Below are positions 14,914 to 21,865 of a DNA stretch of 49,907 nt, piece after piece. Origin of the DNA: a virus; the IMG/VR virus record IMGVR_UViG_3300010397_000053, positions 1 through 49,907 of that record. One strand, written 5' to 3'. The position numbers and the translations under genes were made by a program. The notes below the pieces were generated by a model. That model did not search any database. It was not told where the DNA came from and worked only from the letters and a program-made list of their open reading frames with translations. Position 1 is the stretch's first letter; each line of letters opens with the position of its first letter.

Positions 14914-15155
14914 TGAAAGCCATAATTGATGGATTTGAGATCGTGAAACGCCAGTCTGAAGCATGGGCTGTGTACGACGCAACCGTGACGCCATTTTGTT
15001 TCGAGGAAGACGGAACTCCGTTGAATCGCTGTAATGACTGTGGCGTTCTAGTAATTCAGGGCGACGAACTGTGCGGACACTGCTATGAAGAGCAGCGCCG
15101 CGCGGAAGAATGGGATGCGATGCACCCAGAGCTACGATGTCCACCAAGGGAGTAA
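14913..15155 (+). CDS. Zinc-ribbon protein
   Basis: A protein of 80 residues. The N-terminal half is alpha/beta. The ribbon CNDCGVLVIQGDELCGHC with a following Glu/Arg helix is a complete CxxC-x10-CxxC site. The start is ATG 14913 (TGATG overlap) rather than the adjacent GTG. The function is unknown. Confidence 0.6.
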   Translation: MKAIIDGFEIVKRQSEAWAVYDATVTPFCFEEDGTPLNRCNDCGVLVIQGDELCGHCYEEQRRAEEWDAMHPELRCPPRE

Positions 15156-15158
15156 CTA

Positions 15159-15473
15159 ATGAGCAAGATCGTGACGACAGAGTTAGGGCGTTTCCGTTCG
15201 GTCCAGGATTTGGGCGGTAGAAAATCGTTCCTGTTTGAGTGCCCAGAGTGCAAGGAATGGCTTCCGCTGTCAGAACAGCATCTATCAGGCGAACTAGCGC
15301 CGGTCCACTTTGCTCGTACAGACGACATGGTGACGATGACCCATCAGCGGGTATGCTCATTCGCAAAGAAGGACAATTACGGAGCGGCTCTAATAGCGAC
15401 ACTACAGGCCAGAATCCTGATGGGCGAAGCGCCTCACGATACGGATCACGCCAGCCTGAATCTTGGAGAGTGA
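15159..15473 (+). CDS. Hypothetical protein with FECPEC motif
   Basis: A protein of 104 residues. SFLFECPECKEWLPLSEQHL holds one CxxC. A later VCSF and several His residues could complete a metal site. GGGAG lies upstream of ATG 15159. No family is recognised. Confidence 0.6.
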   Translation: MSKIVTTELGRFRSVQDLGGRKSFLFECPECKEWLPLSEQHLSGELAPVHFARTDDMVTMTHQRVCSFAKKDNYGAALIATLQARILMGEAPHDTDHASLNLGE

Positions 15474-15653
15474 ATGATGCTAACCGGCTGGCGCTACTGG
15501 TGGAACCGCTACCTCGGCTGGATTCCGTTTCAACCATGCCGGATCTGCTGGCGCTGGTATTGGGGCGGCTTGCCGATGGAAGGCTGGCAGGCGTCCTACC
15601 GGGAATATTGCTCGAAACGCTGCTATGACGATGCAGGCGGAGGATTGTACTAA
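15474..15653 (+). CDS. Tryptophan-rich small Cys protein
   Basis: A protein of 59 residues with eight Trp and seven Tyr, and CRIC plus CSKRC as a likely zinc site. It begins at ATG 15474 or 15477, one base overlap or adjacency with the previous stop. It ends directly before the next ATG. The composition is very unusual for a soluble protein. The function is unknown. Confidence 0.55.
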   Translation: MMLTGWRYWWNRYLGWIPFQPCRICWRWYWGGLPMEGWQASYREYCSKRCYDDAGGGLY

Positions 15654-15779
15654 ATGAAAGTGCCCAAAGACTTAGACACGATAACTGACGTGATCCTTGC
15701 CTACAAACCGCCCGAAAAGGCAAAAGCCACGAAACGGCGAGAAAAACGGAGAGCCAAACGTGCTCAAAAGAAACGGTAA
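15654..15779 (+). CDS. Tiny basic protein, paralogue of the one at 13758
   Basis: A protein of 41 residues. MKVPKDLDTITDVILAYK is followed by a long Lys/Arg tail. It aligns along its length with the 32-residue gene at 13758-13856. Its end overlaps the end of a minus-strand gene. Confidence 0.5.
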   Translation: MKVPKDLDTITDVILAYKPPEKAKATKRREKRRAKRAQKKR

Positions 15780-15931
15780 CTATACTCATGTATATAATTC
15801 CCTAAAATAGCGGCATCCAGTTTTTTTACGGTTTCTTTGGAGCTTTGACTTTGGTGAACATAAAGCCGGTCTCTGGCTATCATGCAAGCCTCATACAGAG
15901 CCATGAAAGATTCCCAATTATCGTCCTGCAT
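15764..15931 (-). CDS. Small helical hypothetical protein, convergent to the early operon
   Basis: A protein of 55 residues beginning MQDDNWESFMALYEACMIAR, with KETVKKLDAAI. GGAGAGGA five bases before ATG 15931 makes the start convincing. Its last codons run over the truncated repeat and the 3' end of the opposing gene, so its C-terminus may have been altered by that duplication. The function is unknown. Confidence 0.6.
   Translation of the reverse strand: MQDDNWESFMALYEACMIARDRLYVHQSQSSKETVKKLDAAILGNYIHEYSYRFF
15784..15802 (+). pseudogene. Truncated copy of the MYIIPKN gene start
   Basis: The 19-base repeat is followed by TAAAAT, so the copy encodes only MYIIP before a stop. It follows a paralogue of the tiny basic gene, just as the intact copy follows that family two genes earlier. 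This supports a small segment duplication. Confidence 0.5.
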
Positions 15932-15961
15932 TCTTCCTCTCCCTTCGCGCATAGCGCAACT

Positions 15962-16168
15962 TCAAACAACACTGATCTTTGGGATCTTAAGAGCCTCGAT
16001 CCCTGCGCCCAACTTCAGCGACTTCTCCAAAGCATCCGCTCTCCGCAAGTTCCGCCGCTCCCCATCCCATTTAGGAAGCTTGCTCAGGCTCTTTACCCTG
16101 CGGCGCCACCGCAGGAGGCCCCGCTCAGGCTGAATCAGCCCTGGGTTCCCTGCGTGCTGCGAATGCAA
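15962..16168 (-). CDS. Possible basic hypothetical protein, TTG start
   Basis: A protein of 68 residues with a strongly basic body (GLLRWRRRVKSLSKLPKWDG, RRADALEKSLKLGAGI). It directly precedes the 15764-15931 gene in the same direction. The only start is TTG 16168, without a Shine-Dalgarno, because a stop lies just before it. It may be a 5'-damaged gene. Confidence 0.4.
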   Translation of the reverse strand: MHSQHAGNPGLIQPERGLLRWRRRVKSLSKLPKWDGERRNLRRADALEKSLKLGAGIEALKIPKISVV

Positions 16169-16403
16169 CTATGGAGCGCATTAAGCTATTGCCTTCTGGC
16201 TTGCCTTGTAATACTGGGGACGCTCCACCGGCGCAAGGAACTCCATACACCGGCCCTATCTGCGTGGCCGATGCGTGTGAATTTTTGAAATCGAATTGTT
16301 GAGGTAAATGCATTCTGCAACCAATCCGGGGGCGGTGTTGCAGTACCGCCCCTCGTCCAGTGACATCCAATCCCTCGGCCGAGGGAACAGCATGGCGTCA
16401 CGG
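16169..16403. other. Intergenic region with two strong hairpins
   Basis: It holds GGGGCGGT/ACCGCCCC (16329-16352) and the 14-base palindrome CCCTCGGCCGAGGG (16372-16385) downstream of the methyltransferase gene. They may end transcription, although no T-run follows. A 43-codon plus-strand frame (16171-16302, begins MERIKLLPSG) is open but has no ribosome site. Confidence 0.4.
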
Positions 16404-17087
16404 TTACTCTAACACAAGTTGCTCAGGCGCTTCAATAGCTGGCGCATTGAAAGGGAGAACTTCTTGGCTCAGGCGCTTGGCCGCGGTCTCGCAATAGCGC
16501 TCCTCGATCTCGATGCCTATTGCTGCGATTCCTGCGGCCTTAGCAGCGATTAGCGTGCTTCCGCTACCTGCGTAAGGGTCCAGGACCGAACAGGCCACCG
16601 TAGCGCGAATAAGGCGCTTTAGGATGCTGGTCGGTTTTTGGGTTGGATGTAACTCATTTCCAGTGCGGTCGCCATAAAGCACATCGGGAATACGCTCCCT
16701 GAAGGCGTGCATGGGTCCGGGATAGAAGCATATGGCCTCCCACTGGCGTCCATGTTCGTGCTGCAGGTCGCCCATTGACCAGTTATTCTTCACCCAAACC
16801 AGTACCGATTTAGGGGGTGGCATATCCCGTAAATTGTCCCATCTACAGAACACGTAAGCCGCTACAGAAGCATGACTTATTACTCTGTGAACCATACCAA
16901 CATCGAGAGCGCCGTCGCCAACTATAGGGTCGTGCTTTTCGGCCCTATGGTTGGATTGGAAGGACATCCCATAGGGCGGATCGGTGATAACCAAGTCAGG
17001 CTGCTGATCTTCACGGAGTGTCGGCATAATCTCCCGGCAGTCACCGTGGTAAATCGTGATTCCCGCGTGCTGGTAGTATGGCTTCAC
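16404..17087 (-). CDS. DNA methyltransferase (DPPY type, solitary)
   Basis: A 227-residue amino-methyltransferase that would methylate adenine N6 or cytosine N4 in DNA. Motif IV is TDPPYGM near residue 35, LHPTQKP near 148, and SAM motif I is DPYAGSGST near 172. This DPPY-first order is the beta-type arrangement. The middle is short, so target recognition is compact. The start is GTG 17087 (MKPYYQHAGITIYHGD), a start typical of this phage family. No restriction enzyme is nearby, so it is probably an orphan used for protection from host restriction or for regulation. Confidence 0.9.
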   Translation of the reverse strand: MKPYYQHAGITIYHGDCREIMPTLREDQQPDLVITDPPYGMSFQSNHRAEKHDPIVGDGALDVGMVHRVISHASVAAYVFCRWDNLRDMPPPKSVLVWVKNNWSMGDLQHEHGRQWEAICFYPGPMHAFRERIPDVLYGDRTGNELHPTQKPTSILKRLIRATVACSVLDPYAGSGSTLIAAKAAGIAAIGIEIEERYCETAAKRLSQEVLPFNAPAIEAPEQLVLE

Positions 17088-17235
17088 TCACCCTCCGTGT
17101 CTCCACATAGCTGCAATTCTGGCAGCACCGCGCCGTCTCAGCGCCTTCCTTCGACCACAACGGCATCTGCGCTTCACCGCACTTGCAACAGTTGTCGCCC
17201 TTCGCTATTCCCGGTTGTTGTTGTTCTAGTACCAT
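17041..17235 (-). CDS. Small zinc-ribbon protein overlapping the methyltransferase start
   Basis: A protein of 64 residues with CCKCG...RCCQNC, a compact zinc ribbon. Its last 16 codons overlap the methyltransferase gene in another frame. No Shine-Dalgarno is seen, but it fills the only gap in a continuous operon. Confidence 0.5.
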   Translation of the reverse strand: MVLEQQQPGIAKGDNCCKCGEAQMPLWSKEGAETARCCQNCSYVETRRVSEAILPARGNHDLPR

Positions 17236-17241
17236 GAACTA

Positions 17242-17565
17242 TTAGAGTAGCTTATTTGTGTTACGTTTCAACTCATCCTCGAACACTGCAAGCAAGTATG
17301 CCTCACGGTTCAATATCCCCTCACGCCGCTGCTTGTCCCGGAAGTCAGGGCGCGTTAGCAGATTGTAGTAGCAATCAGCAAATAGCCGCCCAGCGCGTTG
17401 AGATGTTGCCTGTGCCGCTATCGCCCTGTCGATGGCCCATGACAGTACATGCGGCGGGATCGCTGTTAGATCACGCTCTAGCGCCCCCTGAACGAAACCA
17501 TCACGGTAAGAGAGAGCGCCGGGGGTAGGATAATCCGGTTCAAATGCTGGTTGCGGCGCGGTCAT
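17242..17565 (-). CDS. Hypothetical protein, methyltransferase operon
   Basis: A protein of 107 residues, mostly helical (SYRDGFVQGALERDLTAIPP, then RAGRLFADCYYNLL). The ATG at 17565 overlaps the DUF1064 stop by four bases. No family is recognised. Confidence 0.6.
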   Translation of the reverse strand: MTAPQPAFEPDYPTPGALSYRDGFVQGALERDLTAIPPHVLSWAIDRAIAAQATSQRAGRLFADCYYNLLTRPDFRDKQRREGILNREAYLLAVFEDELKRNTNKLL

Positions 17566-17948
17566 ACCTTCACCACCCTGTAATCAGCATTCGGATACAG
17601 CGCCTTGAACAGCTTTAACTTTATCTTGTACTCCGGTGTTTCCCAACCCTTTACCTCGTGGTATTGGAGATCACCATCAAGCAGGCTAACCTCGAAATCC
17701 ACCACCATCACGCACACCCTTACGCCCTGAACCCACAATGGAATCTTAACCTGCCGATTCCATCCTAAAATCTCGCCAGCGGCCTTCAGCCCATCCAGCC
17801 TAAAAGCGTATAGAGCCTCCGCCTTGCTATCGTAAACGACGCCATTGTACGTGCGATCCGAACGCGGCGCTACGTTCCGCACCCTGCCCTTGGGACGCGC
17901 CAGCAGCGCCTTAACCTCAGCGGCGGTATAGCGGCCAGCATTAGGCAT
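17562..17948 (-). CDS. DUF1064 PD-(D/E)XK nuclease-like protein
   Basis: A 128-residue protein matching DUF1064: YNGVVYDSKAEALYAFRL near residue 35, VMVVDFEVSLLDG near 82 and YHEVKGWETPEYKIKLKLF near 95. Glu in SKAEA, Asp in VVDF and the E-x-K in HEVKG are the residues of a PD-(D/E)XK nuclease core. The family is found in phage replication or recombination regions. A role as DNA nuclease or junction resolvase is inferred, and the biochemical activity of this family is not established to my knowledge. It overlaps the upstream gene by eight bases. Confidence 0.8.
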   Translation of the reverse strand: MPNAGRYTAAEVKALLARPKGRVRNVAPRSDRTYNGVVYDSKAEALYAFRLDGLKAAGEILGWNRQVKIPLWVQGVRVCVMVVDFEVSLLDGDLQYHEVKGWETPEYKIKLKLFKALYPNADYRVVKV

Positions 17949-18204
17949 CGTCGCTCGATTCCATTGGATGCGTTGGGTTGATCTTTAGTAGCTTGCCGAT
18001 GTGCTTATAGAAACATTGTTCCCCGCATAAGTCCAGCACCCGATAGGCCTCTGTATATTCCTTGAGAGAATGCGGCCCCGCTAAAGATCCTAATTCAATC
18101 CACGGTCCCCCCACTGTAGATGGGATTACGCCAATCTGGTGCCAGTGGTTGCTTTCGCCCTTAATCCTGCCGCATTCGTCGCACTTGGTTCCAGAGAAGT
18201 TCAT
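17941..18204 (-). CDS. Zinc-binding hypothetical protein
   Basis: A protein of 87 residues. KCDECGRIKGESNHWHQIG and LDLCGEQCFYKHIGKLL form the CxxC...CxxxC pairs of a common small phage zinc protein. The ATG at 18204 overlaps the upstream stop (ATGA). The function is unknown. Confidence 0.65.
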   Translation of the reverse strand: MNFSGTKCDECGRIKGESNHWHQIGVIPSTVGGPWIELGSLAGPHSLKEYTEAYRVLDLCGEQCFYKHIGKLLKINPTHPMESSDDA

Positions 18205-18395
18205 TTGATTGGCCTTGCGTCCACCAACCCACGCCTTACCAACTCAGCAATGTAACCGGGCAGGTAATAGGAAGAATGCTTTGCGCGTTCCTTGATGACT
18301 CTGGATGTGTGCCAGTCTATCTCGAATGTCATTCTTACCGTTTCTTTAGTGAAGGGCTGCTTCAACTTATTCCGCCGTGGTCCATTTTGTGCCAT
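18201..18395 (-). CDS. Ribbon-helix-helix-like DNA-binding protein
   Basis: A 64-residue basic protein: a Lys/Arg-rich N-terminus, the strand TVRMTFEIDW, helix HTSRVIKERAKH and helix PGYIAELVRRGLV. This strand-helix-helix order fits MetJ/Arc repressors, which bind operators as dimers. It heads the leftward operon and faces the rightward operon across an AT-rich region with a 7-base inverted repeat, so it is probably an autoregulator and divergent repressor. ATG 18395 is preferred, and 18410 is an in-frame alternative. Confidence 0.6.
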   Translation of the reverse strand: MAQNGPRRNKLKQPFTKETVRMTFEIDWHTSRVIKERAKHSSYYLPGYIAELVRRGLVDARPIK

Positions 18396-18423
18396 GCCAA
18401 AGACTACCATAGCAAAAAACAAA

Positions 18424-18449
18424 TTGCAAATAATTCTTGATTTTTGCAA
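18424..18449. promoter_or_regulatory. Inverted repeat operator candidate TTGCAAA-12-TTTGCAA
   Basis: Perfect 7-base arms at 18424-18430 and 18443-18449 flank 12 bases. The right arm lies in the spacer of the rightward promoter, so a bound protein would block it. Confidence 0.5.
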
Positions 18450-18465
18450 AAACAGGCAGTACTAT
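18437..18465 (+). promoter_or_regulatory. Sigma70-type promoter of the 18471 operon
   Basis: TTGATT (18437-18442) and TACTAT (18460-18465) are 17 bases apart. The ATG at 18471 is only five bases beyond the -10, so the transcript would start at or next to the start codon. Confidence 0.6.
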
Positions 18466-18470
18466 GGGTC

Positions 18471-18722
18471 ATGCTCAACATAGAACGAAAAGCCGCTCTC
18501 GAAGCTAAAGAGTTCTGCCGCGATTGCCACAAGTTCTGCACTTGGGATGAGTGCGAGAACTGCTACAATCCTCTGTGCGAGGATTGCCAACTACTGTACG
18601 AAGGCAAAACTCGCTGCCATAAGTGCCATACGGCGGTGATAGCTGATGATGGGCACATCGATGACTGCCCCGCATGGGCCGGAGAGCCTTGTAAGTGCTG
18701 GGTTTATGCGGAGGAATTATGA
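18471..18722 (+). CDS. Cys-rich zinc protein heading an operon
   Basis: An 83-residue protein with 11 Cys, among them CRDCHKFC, CENC, CEDC, CHKC and CKC. These suggest two zinc sites in a RING-like or treble-clef form. ATG 18471 is chosen because the promoter places transcription start there. A longer frame would begin inside the promoter. Its end overlaps the next gene by four bases. The function is unknown. Confidence 0.6.
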   Translation: MLNIERKAALEAKEFCRDCHKFCTWDECENCYNPLCEDCQLLYEGKTRCHKCHTAVIADDGHIDDCPAWAGEPCKCWVYAEEL

Positions 18723-20023
18723 CGGAGGAGTTGACCATCATACCATCCGCCACGCTCATGCCTGTTATGAGCATCCAGCAGGCGGCGGAACGCCATAACA
18801 TGCTGGTAGAGTACACCAAGTCTGTGATGGTGAAAGATCAGGACTTTGGCGTAATCCCTGGCGTAGCTAAGCCATGCCTCTATAAGGCTGGCGCAGAGAA
18901 GTTGCTTTCATTATTCGGATTCAGCCCTTCATTTTCTCTAATCCAGCGCACCGAAGATTGGATTGGCGTGGATCACGGCGGCGAACCGTTCTTCTACTAT
19001 TTCTACAAGTGTCAACTGCTGCGCGGTGGAGGGATTCTAGGAGAAGGCGATGGCTCTTGTAATTCATGGGAAAAGAAGTACCGCTATCGTAATGGGGATC
19101 GCAAGTGCCCTCAGTGTGGCAAGCCCACCATCATCGTCGGCAAGCAGGAATATGGTGGCGGGTTCATCTGCTTTTCCAAGAAAGGAGGTTGCGGGGCTAA
19201 GTTTGGATCGAAAGATCCGTTAATCACCGGACAGGATACCGGGCAAGTCCCAAACCCAGATATAGCAGAGCAAGTTAATACGCTTCAGAAGATGGCTCAG
19301 AAGCGTGCTCTAGTGGCTGCTGTTTTGATAGCCTGCAATGCTTCCGCGTTCTATACGCAAGACGTTGAGGATATGCAGACCATCGAAGTGACGCCCACGG
19401 AAACGCGGGATGAGGTCGTGGAACGCCGCATAGTAGAAGAAAAGGCCAAGGCGTCAACCGTTTCCAAAGCTACCATTGTGGAGTTAGCAGACTTCCTGGA
19501 TACGCCGCCCGATATGCCAGAGCCGCCGCTAATGGCTCCTGCTGTCAAGAAGTCGCCTAAGTCATCGGCTTATGAAATGCGCGAAGCGGCCAAGCAGCAA
19601 GAGGCAGCCGAAGCACTAAAGGGCGATGGTGCGCCCAAGGAAACGCGCAAGCGGGGCGCTATCAGCTTCGCGGCACTCAAATGGTGGGGCGCTATGAAGT
19701 CTGAAATCAAAGACCTAACCGGGACAACGGAACTATACTACAAGCGCCTTGATGAATACGGGTTTAAGCACGCCGATGAGATTGCTACAAAAGAACAGGC
19801 CTTGGCTATCGGCAACAACCTGAAGGCCGATGTTGCAGAACTGAAGCGGTCCAAAGATGACAAGGCTTTGCTACTCGAAGCGCAGACGCATGCGCTCCGC
19901 ATCGGCCCTTACGCAACGCAAGCCGTTCTCAAGCGCAAAGGCTTGGAAACTGTTGAGGAAATCCTAAACCTTGGCGGCGACGATCTTACGGACTTGCTAA
20001 AGGAGTTGAAATCCACAGCATGA
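18719..20023 (+). CDS. Large conserved phage protein (MTEELTIIPSAxLMPVM type), zinc-ribbon insert
   Basis: A protein of 434 residues. The N-terminal region has HNMLVEYTKSVMVKDQDFGV, then LYKAGAEKLLSLFGF and GEPFFYYFYKCQL. Next come a zinc ribbon CPQCGKPTI...GGCGAKF near residues 130-162 and a conserved VNTLQKMAQKRALVAAVL helix near 195. A charged C-terminal linker ends with a helical ALRIGPYATQAVLKRKGL module. I recognise the N-terminal part from many phage early regions, with no firm function. A role in recombination or DNA annealing is conceivable but not shown. GGAGG lies six bases before ATG 18719. Confidence 0.7.
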   Translation: MTEELTIIPSATLMPVMSIQQAAERHNMLVEYTKSVMVKDQDFGVIPGVAKPCLYKAGAEKLLSLFGFSPSFSLIQRTEDWIGVDHGGEPFFYYFYKCQLLRGGGILGEGDGSCNSWEKKYRYRNGDRKCPQCGKPTIIVGKQEYGGGFICFSKKGGCGAKFGSKDPLITGQDTGQVPNPDIAEQVNTLQKMAQKRALVAAVLIACNASAFYTQDVEDMQTIEVTPTETRDEVVERRIVEEKAKASTVSKATIVELADFLDTPPDMPEPPLMAPAVKKSPKSSAYEMREAAKQQEAAEALKGDGAPKETRKRGAISFAALKWWGAMKSEIKDLTGTTELYYKRLDEYGFKHADEIATKEQALAIGNNLKADVAELKRSKDDKALLLEAQTHALRIGPYATQAVLKRKGLETVEEILNLGGDDLTDLLKELKSTA

Positions 20024-20253
20024 GTCAAATGAAAGAGCAAGTAAACCGCGAAGTGTGCGTGACCATCCTCGATAGTCCCTACGCGACCAACATTGAAAAG
20101 AAGATGGCTGGTATCTGTTTATTGCTCCTGGACGAATGCGAGAGCCTGCGGAAGCGGCTTGCAAATACAGAGCGTAGCATTGAAATACTTTCAGACACCG
20201 AGACAGTTCAGGCCATTGCATCCGGCGAGTCGGTTCCAGGAGCAGGGGAATGA
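20020..20253 (+). CDS. Small helical hypothetical protein
   Basis: A protein of 77 residues: KKMAGICLLLLDECESLRKR, then a short ILSDTETVQAIASGE tail that resembles the end of Phd-type antitoxins. No toxin partner is adjacent, so that idea is weak. The ATG overlaps the previous stop. Confidence 0.6.
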   Translation: MSQMKEQVNREVCVTILDSPYATNIEKKMAGICLLLLDECESLRKRLANTERSIEILSDTETVQAIASGESVPGAGE

Positions 20254-20543
20254 GCAAGCATACGCCGGGTCCGTGGCAGAGGGACGGATCACACATCTAT
20301 GGTCCTGATCCAAAACGAAAACTGATATGCCAGTTGCACTATGACGGCGCACTATCAGAGGAAGCCGGAAACGAAAGCCTAATCGCAGCCGCGCCCGAAC
20401 TGTACGCAGGATGCGCTGCCGCTCTGAACATGGTGGACGGCAACGGCGCACCGCCCGATTGGGACTGGCTACGCAGAATAATTGCCAAGGCAGAAGGCCA
20501 ATCCATCGGCAGCAAAGATCCCGCATCGGAAAGGGGGAAGTGA
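20250..20543 (+). CDS. Conserved phage protein (HTPGPW type)
   Basis: A protein of 97 residues starting MSKHTPGPWQRDGSHIYGPD, with NESLIAAAPELYAGCAAALN. This HTPGPW...LIAAAPEL pattern is very widespread in phages and prophages, still without a proven function. ATGA overlap with the previous gene. Confidence 0.8.
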   Translation: MSKHTPGPWQRDGSHIYGPDPKRKLICQLHYDGALSEEAGNESLIAAAPELYAGCAAALNMVDGNGAPPDWDWLRRIIAKAEGQSIGSKDPASERGK

Positions 20544-20547
20544 GTAG

Positions 20548-20835
20548 ATGTTCCCTGTGATGAACAAAGTAAACGGCAGCTATGGAGAGGCGCTGAAGGA
20601 CTGCCCTAGCGCCGTTCCGTGGGGACTGCTTGGCCCAGACGAAGAACGGCAAGCCCAGCATAACCACGGTCAAACGCTTCGGAGATTGGCAGAGCGGGGC
20701 GGGTTGTCGCCGCGTGAGTTGTATGCGGTGCTCCGCCATGAGGATTTCAACTACTCCAGCACGAACGAACATGCCATCAAGTACATCAATGGCCGCGTGA
20801 AGCTGCATTACGATGCGAGTGAAAGGGGAAAGTGA
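20548..20835 (+). CDS. Conserved phage protein (NHGQTLRRLAERGGL type)
   Basis: A protein of 95 residues. VPWGLLGPDEERQAQHNHGQ is followed by TLRRLAERGGLSPRELYAVL, a pattern known from many phage genomes. It probably forms a small helical bundle of unknown role. It is in the same operon as the previous gene, four bases apart. Confidence 0.75.
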   Translation: MFPVMNKVNGSYGEALKDCPSAVPWGLLGPDEERQAQHNHGQTLRRLAERGGLSPRELYAVLRHEDFNYSSTNEHAIKYINGRVKLHYDASERGK

Positions 20836-20922
20836 GTAGTGAATATTCCAAGGATGGCGTTTGTGAGATTGCGTCCCGGACGGACCAAAGAAAGAAGGGA
20901 ATGTGGAACGCAGGAGCCAGAA

Positions 20923-21339
20923 ATGAGCCAGTATAGCGACGAGGACTACACTTTAACGGAAACGCAGTGCGAAGAACGCTGCGATGAGTTGCGGAGCCAG
21001 TTGGATGAAGCAAACAAAATCATCGAGTCTTTGGGCCAAGAGTCCGATCACTTTTGCAAGCAAGCCGATAAGTTGCGGATCCAAGTAGCGCGGCTAGAGG
21101 GGGAGTTGGCGGAAGCGCAATGGCGTCCGATTGAGACAGTTCCGAAAAATGGCGATGAAATCATTTTGGTGTGGACAGGAACCCGTGTCCTGCCAATCGG
21201 GATTGGTCTGCTAAAGACCGCGACCGACGAATCGACGCCGGAGCATTTGCGATTAATGCCGACTTACTGGCGACCGCTTCCCGATCCACCACGGTCTGCA
21301 CCTGAAACCGACGCGGCATCCTCCCGCGACGATGTATAG
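20923..21339 (+). CDS. Coiled-coil protein with DUF551-like C-terminus
   Basis: A protein of 138 residues. The N-terminal coiled coil (CEERCDELRSQLDEANKIIE, then KLRIQVARLEGELAEAQ) precedes a DUF551-like unit, WRPIETVPKNGDEIILVW ... YWRPLPDPP. AGGAG four bases before ATG 20923 decides against the longer frame from 20839. DUF551 is a phage domain of unknown role. Confidence 0.75.
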   Translation: MSQYSDEDYTLTETQCEERCDELRSQLDEANKIIESLGQESDHFCKQADKLRIQVARLEGELAEAQWRPIETVPKNGDEIILVWTGTRVLPIGIGLLKTATDESTPEHLRLMPTYWRPLPDPPRSAPETDAASSRDDV

Positions 21340-21348
21340 GGGGTGTGA

Positions 21349-21555
21349 ATGAGCGAGGATATGAGGACGCAGCTTGAGCGAGAGCGTGAACTCTCGGATC
21401 AGCTTGTGGACGTGCTAAGACGAACACAAGGCGCATTGTACGAGTGTGGTTGCGAATCATGCGAGGCTACGCTACAGAAACTTTGCGCCGTACTCACTAA
21501 GCACGCGGCAATAAGGGCTACTGCTGTCCGTAGTTCGGGAACAGACCCCGCATAG
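21349..21555 (+). CDS. Small helical Cys protein, end of operon
   Basis: A protein of 68 residues: RTQLERERELSDQLVDVLRR then CGCESCEATLQKLC, a possible metal site. Its last 38 bases overlap the opposing gene, so the two operons converge tail to tail. Confidence 0.55.
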   Translation: MSEDMRTQLERERELSDQLVDVLRRTQGALYECGCESCEATLQKLCAVLTKHAAIRATAVRSSGTDPA

Positions 21556-21865
21556 CTGCCCCGCCCTCATTCTGATAGTGGTAGCCGATCACGTCCAACC
21601 GCTGCGCTGGCGTTAGGGACTTCCATACGAACTTCGGTAGGCAGATGTATGTCCAGCGCGGGACACCAGCCTTGGTGCGATAGCCAATGGCATCAATCAC
21701 ACGGATCGTAATGGCAACTGGATCTCCCAGTAACTTCGCCGTTAACAGAGTAGATGGCGCAGGGAACGGATCACCCGCAACGTAGTCAGTACCTAGCACC
21801 AGACCCGCTTGCTTGGCTATGTCCGTGGTGAACGCGGCTGGATTGTTATTATTGTCGGTTCTCAC
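21518..21865 (-). CDS. Conserved phage protein (MRTDNNNNPAAFTTDIA type)
   Basis: A protein of 115 residues beginning MRTDNNNNPAAFTTDIAKQA, with LTAKLLGDPVAITIRVIDAI and DVIGYHYQNEGGAAMRGLFP near the end. The pattern recurs in phage late regions, often beside lysis genes. I know no firm function, and a peptidoglycan- or virion-associated role is a guess. The GTG start at 21865 overlaps the upstream stop (GTGA). Confidence 0.7.
   Translation of the reverse strand: MRTDNNNNPAAFTTDIAKQAGLVLGTDYVAGDPFPAPSTLLTAKLLGDPVAITIRVIDAIGYRTKAGVPRWTYICLPKFVWKSLTPAQRLDVIGYHYQNEGGAAMRGLFPNYGQQ

Noticed and set aside
14878-15789. A 303-codon open frame on the minus strand opposite the small early genes
   Set aside because: The plus strand has several overlapping small genes with good ribosome sites and zinc motifs. 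The minus product is low-quality (Ser/Arg/Leu-rich) without a domain.
16171-16302. A 43-codon plus-strand frame beginning MERIKLLPSG
   Set aside because: No ribosome site, no promoter, and it starts almost back-to-back with an opposing frame. Kept only as a note in the intergenic entry.
20020-20253. Antitoxin of a toxin-antitoxin pair
   Set aside because: Only a short C-terminal likeness to Phd-type antitoxins, and no toxin-like gene is next to it.
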